Assembly: GCA_026929865.2 (NCBI GenBank)
Contig: CM049405.1
Coordinates: 24,906,001-24,970,000 of the forward strand
DNA: 64,000 bases
Direction of reading: 5' to 3'
Source: Hyperoplus lanceolatus
Taxonomy: Eukaryota; Chordata; Actinopteri; Uranoscopiformes; Ammodytidae
The position numbers were made by a program, and so were the translations under genes. Of the stretch, positions 1 through 10,954 are shown piece after piece. A model generated the notes under the pieces. The model had not been told where the DNA came from and ran no database searches. It saw only the letters and a list, made by a program, of their open reading frames with translations. Positions within the stretch are counted from its first letter, which is position 1. Each line of letters opens with the position of its first letter.

Positions 1-358
1 ACGTCCCCTAATTATATTGTGAATGAATTCGAATCTGCATTGGGCATTAAGCGGCTAGTTGTGCATTCCGGTCGGGGTGGGGGGGTGCATTTATAATAAA
101 ATGTATAATTTAATAAGACGATAAGGAGGTGTGTGAGAGAGAGAGAGAGAGAAAGAACGAGCGAGCGGTGTCGGACAGTTACAGGCGTGTGCAAATCCTG
201 GTAAAGTGACCAGGCGCTATAATAGCTCTTGTAGTTACATTGAATACAAGCTGCAACGTAGCCTTCTCTTTTCTTTCCCCCACCTTCCAATAAACATGTA
301 GATTAAAGGTGTTGTCTCACTTGGCTTCCTCAAAAAAAATCCCCACGCCACGCCACTG
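1..358 (-). mobile_element. hAT-like DNA transposon end, runs off the window
   Basis: Read on the minus strand from 358, the sequence starts CAGTGGCGTGGCG, a CAGTGGCG-type end typical of hAT elements and close to the end of the complete hAT at 8790. It interrupts the LINE reading frame exactly at this point. No matching second end is visible before base 1, so most of the element lies outside the window and its 8-bp target duplication cannot be tested. A GA run lies near 137-153. No transposase reading frame is recognisable. The assignment rests on the terminal motif and the abrupt break in the LINE. Confidence 0.4.
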
Positions 359-717
359 GTGATGAACCTTAAAGCAGAGTGAAAAACAGAGTCTAGGAGT
401 GTAAGACATGAATGAGATGCATGCCGGTAAACCACATCACCGTAATCAAGGACAGACATAAAAACTGCCTCAATAATCCTTTTCCTACTAAATAAAGGGA
501 AGGTGGTTTTGTTCCTATAAAAATAGCCAATTTTTTGTCGTAGTCGACAAACAAGATTTTTTATATGTAAATTAAAAGTGAGTTTATCATCTAACCAGAT
601 GCCGAGATATTTGTACTCTGTGACTCTTTCAATTAAAAATCCATTCTTTGTAAAAATATTAAAATCATTAAAAGTTGTAGTTCTTGCTCTGGAGAAACAT
701 ATATTTGGTTTTGTCTG
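359..717 (-). mobile_element. Non-LTR retrotransposon (LINE) RT fragment
   Basis: Translating the minus strand from about 717 to 359 gives some 119 codons without a stop. They contain FSRARTT, ERVTEYKYLGIW, LRQKIGYFYRN and VLDYGDVVYRHAS, then end in LRFIT. This is the region after the catalytic core (thumb and connection) of a LINE reverse transcriptase. The catalytic YADD box would lie upstream and is absent, because a stop falls near 721 and the homology ends there. The other side is cut by the hAT-like end at 358. The sequence differs clearly from the L2 ORF at 36399-38006, so it is another LINE family; I cannot fix the clade. It is a dead fragment. Confidence 0.8.
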
Positions 718-1715
718 TATTTAGAACTTACTTATTATCTATCCTACCACATGGCTACCATGGCCCCAGATGCCAACAGACCCAGGCTCTGTACATGCAA
801 GCTCCAGCTGGTGTCAATAACGATTCTACCAATCCCTATGGATCCACATGTATCAATGAGATTTATAATGTGGCTATATAACCCAATCCTAGGCCTACAT
901 GACCTCTGACATGTAGACAGTGGATTTGTGTCTAATGCACGCACACACACACACGCACACACACACAGTGACCTCCTAGCTCCTTGCAACCTCTTTTCTA
1001 CACCCCTTTCCTACAGATCCTATGAGAAAGTGGCTAAATGGGAACCACAACCAGGGTGTGTGTACAGAACAGAATGAGAGTGTGCGTGTGTGGATTTGCA
1101 CAGGTTTTTCTACATAATTTGTCCCAGTGGGATTTCACAGTAAATATTAAGGTCTGTGCAAGTGGTGCAAGTATAAAGCCGTGTAGTTAATTAATTTCCT
1201 GAGTTTGAAGTCTCAGGAGAAAAAATAAATTTGCTGAAAACACTTATAACCCTGAATAAAAATAGGCAGCCAGGATTCGACAAATTGTTGTGTCCTGATT
1301 TAGCAAAGGAATGCTCCTACATTAACAGCTCCCTCTGTTTGGTAGAACAATAAATTGCATCAGTACACCAATAAATAATAAGAAAAACATCATTATTAGC
1401 TGTAATTAGAAAATAAAAAAGTATGTTTTGATGTATTATTATTAGCAGTGGACGTCTCCTTTCATTAGACTTCAGTTATAATTGTTTGGGTTTAAAATAA
1501 TGTAAAATATCAGCAAATCACAATCATGGACATTCAAGGAAAACAACATTTCCACCTGTGAAAATGCATATTTGAAAAATGCATTAAATTCAAGACTACA
1601 CTTTTGTCCTAGTACTAGTTTTCAAGGGACAACCACAATGAGCCTCGCTCTGATTGGTCATAGTGTACAGCTCATGTTTTTGACCAATCAGAAATCACAT
1701 AGACATACCCCAGCT
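718..1715. other. Gene-free interval
   Basis: I see no coding sequence here. There is a short CA run near 940-967. A 12-bp perfect inverted repeat has arms at 1649-1660 and 1681-1692; each arm contains ATTGG/CCAAT. The rest is AT-rich and unremarkable. Confidence 0.5.
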
Positions 1716-2445
1716 TTAAGGCCAGACACTGCAGGTGAATAGGGTAATATCTTTAACTTATAGAAATCATTATGAAAGCTCAATAGCTTTCATAATGATT
1801 ATTATATCAAAATGTATAACTTACATTAAAATAAATAAATATTTGTTTGTATTAATAATGCACTTTTGGCAATGTCCGGAAATTATGCATACAGTTGCAT
1901 CTTCAAACGTTTAAAGAGGACCTATGATACTTTTTGACTTTTATGGCCTATAAACGTTGTAATAATGATTTATAGTCATGTTTAACCATACTAGCATATC
2001 AAATAATGACGTACATGCATTAAGACGTATTCCCTGCTGACCGTCTGGAGTGTCTGTGCAGAGCACTAAACACCTAGGGCAGCCGGTCGAGAAGTCACGT
2101 GTTCAAAGCGGTTCAGAATTTCCGGACATTCTTTTCATCACACAAGCGGATGTTTCCATCAGGTTTCCATGTATGGTAATGCTGCAACATACCCCCACCT
2201 TCCTGCTCAAGTCTGCCTTGCGCCTCGCGCCCATGCTCGCGCCACTGAAAGTGTTCCGGAAGGAAGGTAACCAATCACAACGGAGTGGGGTTTGCAGGAG
2301 GGGAGGGAGCGGAGAAGCAAAAAGCTGAGTGTAGAGAGAGACTGCAGTGCGCGCTCAGATGAGAGGACGAGTTTCCCGAAAATCTACATGTTTTTTTGTG
2401 ATGTGATTCGTGTCAGGTTGCTCTATAGCAGTTTTTAACAAGACA

Positions 2446-3814
2446 TTAAGGCGAGACACCCCAGGTGAATAGGGATTTTTTTTTAACTTATAGATATCAT
2501 CATGACACTTTGCCAGTTGATTACTGACACTTACACAATTAGTTTTTGTATTACATGTTTTTCTTTAATATTTTATTAAATATGCAAATATGGCAATATG
2601 TAACCAATTATGCGTACATTTGGGTCATTTTTCGAGAAAAAAATCGAGATGTTGGATAAAGCCCGAGTTAAAATCTCTCTATTTTATTTTAAGCATATTA
2701 GTTTCTAAAGTTTTTACACAACAGATTTTGGATACAGCCTTTTTTCATTTAATGAATCAAAACATACTATGTACATGTCTTATAAATGCATTTTAGGCAT
2801 GTTTTTCGAAGGAAAATGTATCATAAATCAGACAGTTAACAATATATTAACAAATCCTTCTGTAAAAACCTTTAAAATAGTGCTATACATGATTATAGAA
2901 AGTTTGGTTGATGTCAGTGGTCTAGAAGTTGAGATATCTTTCTCAGAGTATAGGAAAAAGCTCATATTGAGAAAACGGCCGTTAAAGATAAAAACGTGAA
3001 TTCTGCTGATAATCACTGATTATAGCTAGAGTAATTTATTGAATTAGGCCCTACACCCCTCAATGCCATATAGGCCTACCACTGCTTAACATATATAAAC
3101 CATAGCATAGTAACATTTACATCCACATGCTAATTTAAACGTGATTCATTCATTATTAGCCACAGTCTGTCAACCTGCTCCGGAGTCGGCACAGACGCTC
3201 TCTCTCCCCACCATCTCCCCTCTGATCCTCTGACAGTCTGTGTCTCTCCGAAGTGATTGGCGTGATTTACATGTCTTTAACACTTCTCCCCTTCAAATGG
3301 CGATCATGTAATGTCCGTAGCCAATTGATTAAGTTTTTTTTTTTGTGTTGGTTTGGCATATTTTCGACGTTATTCCCATTTTATTTTGTGATTTTCGAGC
3401 TACCCGCAGCTAGCATCACGTGATGCCTTTTAGCGAATCACATCGTCAGAAATTTGCATTAGCCAATGAGGTCGCGTTCCTAGCAGGTTACTAATACAAA
3501 GGAAATGACCATATGTGGATCCGATAACGTTGCACTTGAGATTCAGAGCTTTCCAACAGTACCATGGTTATTATGATTCATACAGCGGTCGCGGTGCTGT
3601 ATGTTACGTTAGAATGCTCACTTTTGACAAATTTAGGAGCAAAATACAGACGCAAGAAGTCAAAGTTTAGTAAAATAAACACCTAAAATTTATATGTTGG
3701 ACCTTTTATCCATACTAGTATGAAAGAAGACTGTTATGGAACTAAATAGACACAAATCTCAAAATTGACCAGTGCTTAAAAAACGATGTTTTTGCCTGCC
3801 GTGTCTCGCCTTAA
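2446..3814 (+). mobile_element. T1 TTAA-target element nested in T2 (inner copy)
   Basis: This is a complete T1 copy. TTAA at 2446-2449 is followed by GGCGAGACACCCCAGG, and the right end is CCTGCCGTGTCTCGCC followed by TTAA at 3811-3814. It is longer than the other copies because 2991-3622 holds about 630 bp that they lack. A short reading frame at 2769-2999 contains the segment MIIESLVDVSGLEVEI, which is also readable in three other T1 copies. No known transposase domain is seen. Confidence 0.8.
2991..3622. other. Extra interior of the inner T1 copy
   Basis: Alignment by eye with the T1 copies at 4140-4220 and 27100-27240 shows that they go directly from the gttaaagat block to the taggagcaa block. 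This copy carries about 630 bp between the two. It includes CT-rich sequence (3195-3240), a T run (3335-3345) and CACGTGAT near 3418. No TIR pair or TTAA is seen at its edges. It may be original T1 interior lost from the other copies, or a further insertion. Confidence 0.45.
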
Positions 3815-4309
3815 GACCAGAAAAGTAGTATAATGGGAGATCTTAAAAAAAAATCTAGATGTTAGATAGAGTCATATACATCTTGAATGTGCTTTTACTA
3901 GTGTCCAAAGTTTTTTCAGACCAGATTTAGGATACAGCCTTTTTTCATTTTATACATCAAAAAATACAATGTATGGGTCATAAAAATAAATGTTCTGCAT
4001 ATGTTTAACAAATTATATCATTAAATCAGACTCAGAATTAAGAACATATTTAGAATTGTTTTGTAATAACCAATAGTGCAATGATTATGGAACGTTTAGT
4101 TGATGAAAGTGCTTTAGAAGTTGAAATGTTTGAGAGATAATGGCTGTTGCAGATGGTTGTATAGGAGTAACATTCAGATAGAAAACAGACTGTTGAGTCA
4201 AATAAACACCTAAATGTAAATGTTCGACCTTTACAAAATAGACAAACATCTCAAAACTGACCGATGCTCTTTAGAAAATTACATTTTTGCCCGGAGTGCC
4301 TCACCCTAA

Positions 4310-5440
4310 AAGCAAAGTGTAATTTGTTTGGGGGGCACAGTTGGCCCTCAAACTGTATTTACTGAGCAAATGCATGTTATTTATTTAAACTCTTTGGTTT
4401 GTGTCAAGCTCAAACGGTCCGTGCCATAAATATTTACAAAAAGAGGAGGGAGCGCGACATGCTCTTTCCTCCCCTACTCCATTCATCCTTCCTGTCTCAC
4501 CCTCTCTCTCCATACACAGTCAGCCGTCCCATTCCAACTGGCAGCCTGGGAGCAAAAGGTTACGCTGGGTTTTGTAGTTTTGGGGGGCTAAAAGTAACGT
4601 TTTAATGGTAAACCAACACTGAAATGTCACCTGATTGATGAACATAGGATATAATGTACTGTGCTGACCCATCATCGATATGTATTGACCGCAGACCGCA
4701 GTGGAAATTGAACCAATGAGTGGAATGGGGATGCTGTTCATAAAATCCAGATTAGTAGAATCAGCCATCATGGCGTATCATTGGAGCCAGTATATGTTTG
4801 CGAGGAAATATAAAAAGCCATCTATATGGACAAATAAATTCTACTTATCCTCCCACTCAATTTAGCAGTGAGACTAAACATGACAGGTAGGGCTAAACTT
4901 CCATGGGTTGATCAGGCAACACCCAGTTGTTAGGCCAGAATGAACATAGAGATCAAGTGTCTTTTAATTACTGTATTCATGTACTGGAGTGTCCCGATGT
5001 CACATCGCACATCCAATGTCGTGCTCATGCCAAAGCCTGTACAACATGCACACAATTTGAAGTCAAATGATCTTATTATATGTATGCAAAAAGTTTCAGA
5101 TTAAATAAGAAATGGTGTAACAAGAAATGATCTAAGACATTCAGCCTAAAAGAAAATAAGTGCACCTGAACAAACAAACACAAGTTTGCTCCAAATACAT
5201 TACTTTTACTATAATTCATACAGTCACTCACATAAGCACATGTACCATTCTGGCAATTACTTCTTTAACACTAGAATAACGTACACCTTTGGACAACATT
5301 CCTTCACATAACACCCTCTCACACATTTGCATTCGACACATGTATGCTTGCAACATGGCGGGACTACTCAGGTCAACAAGGGACTAAATATGTAAGCTAG
5401 TCTGAGTATGGAGTTTTTCCACACCACTTTTAAGTCACCG
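4310..5440. other. Gene-free interval
   Basis: No coding sequence is recognised. An open frame on the minus strand at 4520-4771 has no recognisable domain and looks like chance. The interval is otherwise AT-rich single-copy-looking sequence up to the hAT target duplication at 5441. Confidence 0.45.
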
Positions 5441-5448
5441 CTGGCTAG

Positions 5449-6320
5449 TAGGGATGTCCATGGTTAACTGGTTAACCGTTAACCATTAAGAAGATCTTTA
5501 ACCAGTGAAAATTAAAGGTTAAACGGTTAAAAAAAATGTAATCATCTTAATTTATCTGAAATCCGGACTCTTATTTTGATATCGCTAAACCGGATGTAAG
5601 AATGCCAAGAGTCGGTAAAGAATGAAAAGAGTCATGTAGGCTACTCTCAACTGTATAATAGGTCCATGGTACGCTCCCAGAAAGATCACAACTTATGGTC
5701 ACAACACTCCCCTGCCATGTGTTTGTATAATTTAATTAACAGCGTGGGCTCCCGCTAGCTTAACATAGCGCTAGCACTAGCCTTCTTGAGGTGGATGCTG
5801 TCCTGCATCTATCACCGTCTCAGTGAGTGTGAGAGAGTGACAGACAAGCAGTGAGTGCCCGCCCCCTGCACAGACACAAAGAGGTGTGCGAGGATCAATA
5901 GCGAAAATTCGTCATAAACAAAAGCGTAAAGTACCTGTATGCTGTACTGATAACGTCGGAGCTTATCAATACTACAATCTTTCAAAATGTTGCCCCGTGC
6001 TCAGCACTACTTAGCACCGGGTTTCGGTAGGCTACCCATCCCCTAAGCATGTGTGTGTGTGTGTGTAAATGTTCCTTTTCAGTCACTTTTTCACTTTCTG
6101 CTCCTACATTCGCATACTAGACCTCTTCTCACAACAGACAAGGTACCGTGTGAATGTCAAAATGTATGTTAAATTAAAAAAGGTCGGGAGCCCTGCTATA
6201 ATGTTTCATGTATTTCACTATAAATAGCAGGCTACATTAAATCTTAACGGTTAACCAGTTAATAACCGTTAATTCTTGTGGTTAACTGGTTAAAGAAACA
6301 ATTCTAAATGGCCATCCCTA
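5449..6320. mobile_element. Non-autonomous hAT element with 8-bp target duplication
   Basis: The element is bounded by TAGGGATGTCCATGG on the left and its imperfect reverse complement, ATGGCCATCCCTA, on the right. It is flanked by the identical 8-mer CTGGCTAG at 5441-5448 and 6321-6328. An 8-bp target duplication is the hallmark of hAT transposition. Both ends are rich in GGTTAAC motifs arranged as subterminal inverted repeats. The 872-bp body has no transposase frame. It includes a short GT run near 6050-6066. The perfect target duplication argues for a fairly recent insertion. Confidence 0.85.
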
Positions 6321-6328
6321 CTGGCTAG

Positions 6329-8064
6329 CTTATATGTTTTACACTCTTTAAACACATATTCCTATATGTTACAGAATACTTATGTGACAATGTTTACATG
6401 CTAACTTTACAATCAAACAGGAGCAACGTAGCAAGTTAGTGCTAAGCTGCTAACTCTGCAGGAAGTGACCCGTGTCCTTCTCCACTGCACAGCAAAGACT
6501 GCATTCTGCATCGGAATTCATCCCAGCATGTCCTATCTACCAGGATCACCAGCTGCAGTACATCAAAGGACCCAGATTCTCCTGTATGTCACTGGTAATG
6601 TGAATACAACGTGATACATGTGCCTATGTCTAGCATATAAGCTAACTATCCTCTTTTGTAGATAGAAGATAAACCATAACATACAAGTTTGAAGCCTTTT
6701 TTTTTCTTGTCTGTGTATGTCAGTACCTCATCCTGTACAGAACCATGTCCAACCTTTTATACAGACGCTGCGTCAGTGTGTCATCAATATTCAAGATATG
6801 CGGTCCCCTTTATCTGATTGCTCCAGTGAAGCAGTTCATTTCTTAAGCCTTTTTCTACTGAGAGCGTGAAGACGGGACGATACAGGCAATCACAAAAAAA
6901 CAGTGCTCCGCATGCAACATCACTTCAAGTGCTGATTACTTCCATTACAGGGGAGTAATTAGTAGCTTCAGAGAAAAGAAAGTAGGTTCAGAGACGTGAT
7001 CCCCAGGTGATTTTAAAGAGTCGGTATAATCTCACCAGGGTTGGAATAAATTAAGAGTTCAGGCTAGGGAAGGAAGTTCTTATCAGAGCTGGCACACATG
7101 TTAAAGCACAGTCAGAATACAAATACATCTACAGCATTACAAGGACTAATTACACAACGGCTCTGTGTCTACATGGATACCCCTACAGTGCTGCAGCGTT
7201 GATACACACTGCATTTAGAGAGACAGTCTGACCTGGTCATTGTATAACCCCAACAATACCCTAATCCCTAGTTTTCAAACTCTGGGGTTACACGCACCGT
7301 TGGGATGACTGGGGGTCTAAGATGAAGTGGATCTAGATTTTAATGAAAGGCGATGCTTTGACGCTGACAAGAATATCACGATTGCCAAGATTGTATTGTG
7401 AGAGCAAAATTAAAGCCAATAAACTGATAACGTTTAAGATGTGCACTTTTGACAGACAAAGTAAAAAATAGACTATGAAGCTTGCTCGTTGAGGCTCTGT
7501 CAATAAAGCCGAGTATCAAGTATCATCTACAAGATCAGAGACACTTACATGAAGGGATTTATACCCTTTCTGAATATGCAGTTCAAGTGCTTATACATCT
7601 GCTCCCTCGAGGACACTCTCTAGAGCCTCTTTCATACATTAAATTACCAGGAATACATTCCTGGCACCGCTAGTGATTTCCACTTTTCAAACGTACAGCT
7701 CCAATCCCATCTCTCGCCTGTTCACACACGATATGGCAATGCCTGACATATTGGCCACATGATGTCCAGCGGGGGGGGGAATAGATAACTGGTATAACTA
7801 ACAATGGCTAACCTGAGGTCATTCCGACATGAATCGCACTAACCAAAGCTGTGACATCACTCCCAGTTCCGACTTCCAAATACACTTACTGTAGGTAGAT
7901 AAAATAAGTATAATAAAAACTGTCAACCGATAAATCAATAAGATCAATTAGACACGACGGGCTTTATTTCCAACTGTATGTGTGTTGGTGTGGGGTCGTG
8001 AGCAGCAAACAATATACCATTTATAATAACACATTGACACAGAGAAAGGCGGAGAAGGTCAGCC
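6329..8064. other. Gene-free interval
   Basis: No gene, SINE head or TIR pair is recognised. There is a G run of nine at about 7771-7779. The sequence is AT-rich and looks single-copy. Confidence 0.45.
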
Positions 8065-8330
8065 ATCAGGAACCAATCAGCTAGCAAAGACACAGACAGG
8101 TACAGAGAATGTCTGACTCACTGTTTTGAAGTCTCCTTTCGTTGCTTCCATGAAGATGAAGTTTCCATGTTGCATGTCCCTCTGCAGTCTTGTCTGTTGA
8201 CGGGAACTTATCTTGCTCTCTCTCTCTTCCAAGGTTTGCTGTCAGTTAGCTTCTTAGGGGATACATTGACCTTTTAGATGTTCCTGTTTACCTAAATGTG
8301 AAAACTTACCGTCTTTTTCTCTTGGAAGGA
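8065..8330. repeat. Local triple repeat, unit 1
   Basis: The unit starts near agccatcaggaacc and includes tgactcactgttttgaagtc and gaaaacttaccg. Unit 3 at 10955-11256 carries the same ordered landmarks (agcaaagagacag, tgactcacagttttgaagtc, gaaaacttactt) in the same orientation. On the minus strand two landmarks resemble splice donors (GTGAGTCAGA and GTAAGTTTTC), and between them lies a short open frame with RDMQHGNFIFMEATKGDFKT. Unit 3 has stops in the matching frame, so coding status is not supported. Confidence 0.5.
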
Positions 8331-8416
8331 GTAGTTAAAAACGAGAGAAAAGAAAAGAAAACATACATATACACAAATCTCAATCTTTCACATGCATTCT
8401 TTCCTCAAACATTGTA

Positions 8417-8420
<4 letters not shown>

Positions 8421-8496
<76 letters not shown>

Positions 8497-8510
8497 CGTA
8501 CGTGTGTGTG
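8421..8510. repeat. (TG)n microsatellite
   Basis: About 36 TG units followed by an imperfect TGCGTGCGTACG tail. Alternating purine-pyrimidine sequence; long open frames through it are artefacts of the repeat. Confidence 0.98.
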
Positions 8511-8574
8511 TAAAGACAGCAGTAACACAGCGTCCAGTCAAACAAGATACAACGCAAAATATTACTCAGTGAGA

Positions 8575-8576
<2 letters not shown>

Positions 8577-8647
<71 letters not shown>
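8577..8647. repeat. (GT)n microsatellite
   Basis: About 35 uninterrupted GT units, placed between units 1 and 2 of the local triple repeat. Confidence 0.98.
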
Positions 8648-8649
<2 letters not shown>

Positions 8650-8789
8650 ATACAAAGCCATCAGGAAACAAACCAGCTGACAAAGATACACACAAACGGA
8701 CAGTGTGCCTCAACCAGTTGTCAAGTCCACTTGCCTTTTCTTTCACAAAGACACACACAAATCGTATGGGTCTATCAAAACAGCATCCT
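8650..8789. repeat. Local triple repeat, unit 2 (cut by hAT)
   Basis: The landmarks agccatcaggaaac, cagctgacaaagatac and gccttttctttcacaaag follow the order of unit 1. The unit stops at the hAT insertion that begins at 8790. Divergence from units 1 and 3 is high, so the duplication is old. Confidence 0.45.
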
Positions 8790-10428
8790 CAGTGGCGTGC
8801 ACAGGTAGACCTGAAGTGGTGCTGAAGCACCTTCCCTTTTCCCCTGGCCCAATCAAGTGCCCTTTTGAAAAAAAAAGAAATCTGAAAGTTTTTTTTTTTT
8901 TTTACAGCGTATGTGGCCCATGCCGACATTATCATCTATAAATGCTCAATGATTAAAAACGTTTGACAATAATGCCCCAATAAATATGCCCCCCCTCCTC
9001 CTCCGCACACACTTCCTTTGTCAACGTGAACGCGCAGTGGACACAAACGGAGGCGCGTTGCCGCAGCAGTTCACAGCTGCTGCACACACACACACACCTA
9101 CTCCCCGGCCTGCCCTGCCCCACCAGCGAGGTAACACATACATGAATGGAGTCAAGAGTGTATTGTTTGCCCCCTAAGCCTCAGTTGCCAAGCTATAACT
9201 TGCATTTATTTGTCTCTGTTTTAAAGTAGCCTCTATCATGCAGCGCCACACAGCTGAGCATAAATTAGCCGACTGTCCTGCTTAACAAGCTAGCCCAAAA
9301 AAAATAGATATGACGTGATGAACACAACTAATGTCGGTGGAGTTTGTCATTGGTACAGCATGTGAATCTATCAGTATGCTGAATATTTAGTGTTGTTAGG
9401 TTTACTTTAGGCTATATAATTAACACATGCAGTAATTTATTTGCTAAATGACAAACAGGCAATTCTCAATTGCCTGCAGAAAAAGTAGCCTTGTGCCTTG
9501 TTGTAATGTAACCAAGCAGTCTTATTCATATAGTTGGTCTCTTTTTATTTACAAATTGCAGTATAATGCCTAGAAAGGAGAGGTTAAAAAGGAAAAAGAA
9601 AGGGAGCTATACAGCGGGCAGCCCAGGGGAGCAGCTCTCTGCTCTCCTGGATGAAAGCATCCACCAGCAGCAAGGAGGAAGATGAAGATGAAAGGTCAGT
9701 CAAGACCTGAGTCATGTTAGCTGTTCAGGGCCTTTTAAAGCTCAGATTTTAATGTTGAACTGTTTCTCAAATGTTATTGAAATATCTTAAAAGCTGTCCA
9801 CACATTTTATTGTAACTATGCAAAGTGGGTTGGTGGAACTAAATCAGTCATGAAGCTATATAAGCTAATTATATTATTTTGTCCCAACCATAAATTATTT
9901 CTATGTTACAAGACATGCAGTAATTTTTTACCTTAATAGGATATTATTAGTACCGGAGATCAGGGGCCTAACGAAGGCTTCAAAGAGAGAATTTGGGATA
10001 AGGGATTATTTAAAGAAATCTGAAACTGACTGTTTTTTTTTTAAACATGTACATTTTTTGAAAAATGTTGGTAATTATGCGTCTCCAAATTATTCCAGAA
10101 AATAGTCCTAAATAGCCCACATTGACACAGGTGATTTAGCCTTCGCTTTCTTCTCAAAGTGCACCAGATTGATGAATTTTACTTTAAAAGGGTAACATTT
10201 TTCTTCCGGGGGACCATTCCCCCAGACCCCCCTAGAAGGTCCAGGATCCCAAACACAGTCTCCCAAATTCCTTTGAGAAACACTCTATGTGTGGCCGGGA
10301 AGTCATTAGGCCAGGGGGGATTTTGTACAAGTACCCTTAAAATAATTTGGTCATTCATCAATAGAATATATTGTGCCCTTTTTTTTGCACTGAGCACCTG
10401 CCCCCCAAAATGTCTGTGCACACCACTG
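8790..10428. mobile_element. hAT element with perfect 8-bp target duplication
   Basis: The left end is CAGTGGCGTGCACAGG and the right end is CTGTGCACACCACTG, a near-perfect inverted pair. The identical 8-mer AGCATCCT flanks it at 8782-8789 and 10429-10436. These are the diagnostic features of hAT. The 1.64-kb body is too short for an intact hAT transposase (usually 600 residues or more). A lysine/arginine-rich start (MPRKERLKRKKK) is readable near 9568 on the plus strand but stops soon after; whether it is a remnant of transposase exon 1 is a guess. It is an internally deleted copy that probably depended on a full-length relative. Confidence 0.88.
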
Positions 10429-10686
10429 AGCATCCTTGCATGTATCAACATACATGACTTACTCACTCTTATCCATAAGCTTAACATGCAAACAATAATC
10501 GACAAACGGCCTACAATACTGCATTTAGTTCATATACCAGTGGATTAATTCAGCAACAATGTAACAAATTAATTAAACGTTCTCACCAACTAATGGCAGA
10601 CATTCCTAGACATTGTAGAAACCAATCACAAAACACACAATCATCCGGTTCAAAACAGCCAATAAATGCAAAATCAATTGATAAAT

Positions 10687-10794
<108 letters not shown>

Positions 10795-10840
10795 GACAGC
10801 AGGAGTTACACAACATTTTCAGTGTTGTGCCACACACTGT

Positions 10841-10950
10841 GGGCGGCAGTTGCGAAGTGGGTAGGGAGATCGCCTCTGGAGTGCAGGGTCGGAGGTTTGA
10901 TTCCTCGCCTACCCGCCACATGTCGAAGTGTACCTGGGCAAGACACTGAT
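10841..10950 (+). mobile_element. tRNA-derived SINE
   Basis: The head resembles a tRNA gene with an internal Pol III promoter. An A-box-like TTGCGAAGTGGGTAGG is followed by a B-box GGTTTGATTCC at 10894-10904, close to the GGTTCGANTCC consensus. Downstream lies CACATGTCGAAGTGTACC and GGGCAAGACACTGA, the body sequence common to many teleost tRNA-SINEs. It does not fold as a full tRNA and has no 3' tRNA end, so it is a SINE and not a tRNA gene. The 3' tail is missing or degraded. Confidence 0.75.
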
Positions 10951-10954
10951 ATGC

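Larger units (their letters stand above)
1911..3846 (+). mobile_element. T2 TTAA-target element nested in T1
   Basis: The left end is TTAAAGAGGACCTATGATAC. The right end, read as reverse complement, is TTAAGATCTCCCATTATAC. Both are flanked by TTAA (1911-1914 and 3843-3846). The same terminal pair bounds the T2 copy at 27565-29189, so the family is defined by two independent copies. The body at 2060-2400 is GC-richer and contains ccaatcacaacggagtgggg, a block I associate with a widespread teleost MITE. A second T1 copy has been inserted into its right part, leaving only about 30 bp of T2 after 3814. Confidence 0.75.
1716..4309 (+). mobile_element. T1 TTAA-target element, outermost layer of a nest
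   Basis: The left end at 1716 begins TTAAGGCCAGACACTGC. The right end near 4285-4309 is the reverse complement (tttttgcccggagtgcctcaccctaa). The T1 body runs 1716-1910 and resumes at 3847; the junction is clear because gcatacagttgcatcttc is followed in other T1 copies by what here resumes as aaaaatctagatgttag. The 1.94 kb between is a T2 insertion. The TTAA target and short ends suggest a Kolobok/T2-type or piggyBac-like MITE; the superfamily is not settled. No transposase is visible. A perfect 16-bp hairpin at 1765-1800 is specific to this copy. Confidence 0.75.

Noticed and set aside
1649-1692. Operator-like inverted repeat with CCAAT boxes
   Set aside because: A 12-bp inverted repeat with a 20-bp spacer is common in AT-rich DNA and no transcription unit is nearby.
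2050-2328. A 92-residue frame in GC-richer DNA with promoter-like CCAAT and CG content
   Set aside because: It lies within the T2 element; the GC-richer block belongs to the MITE body.
8298-8825. Long frames of alternating Cys-Val or His-Thr residues, here and at all CA/GT arrays
   Set aside because: They are translations of dinucleotide repeats, which have no stops in most frames.
10841-10950. A tRNA gene, because of good A and B box matches
   Set aside because: There is no cloverleaf with matching acceptor stem, and the sequence continues into the teleost SINE body.
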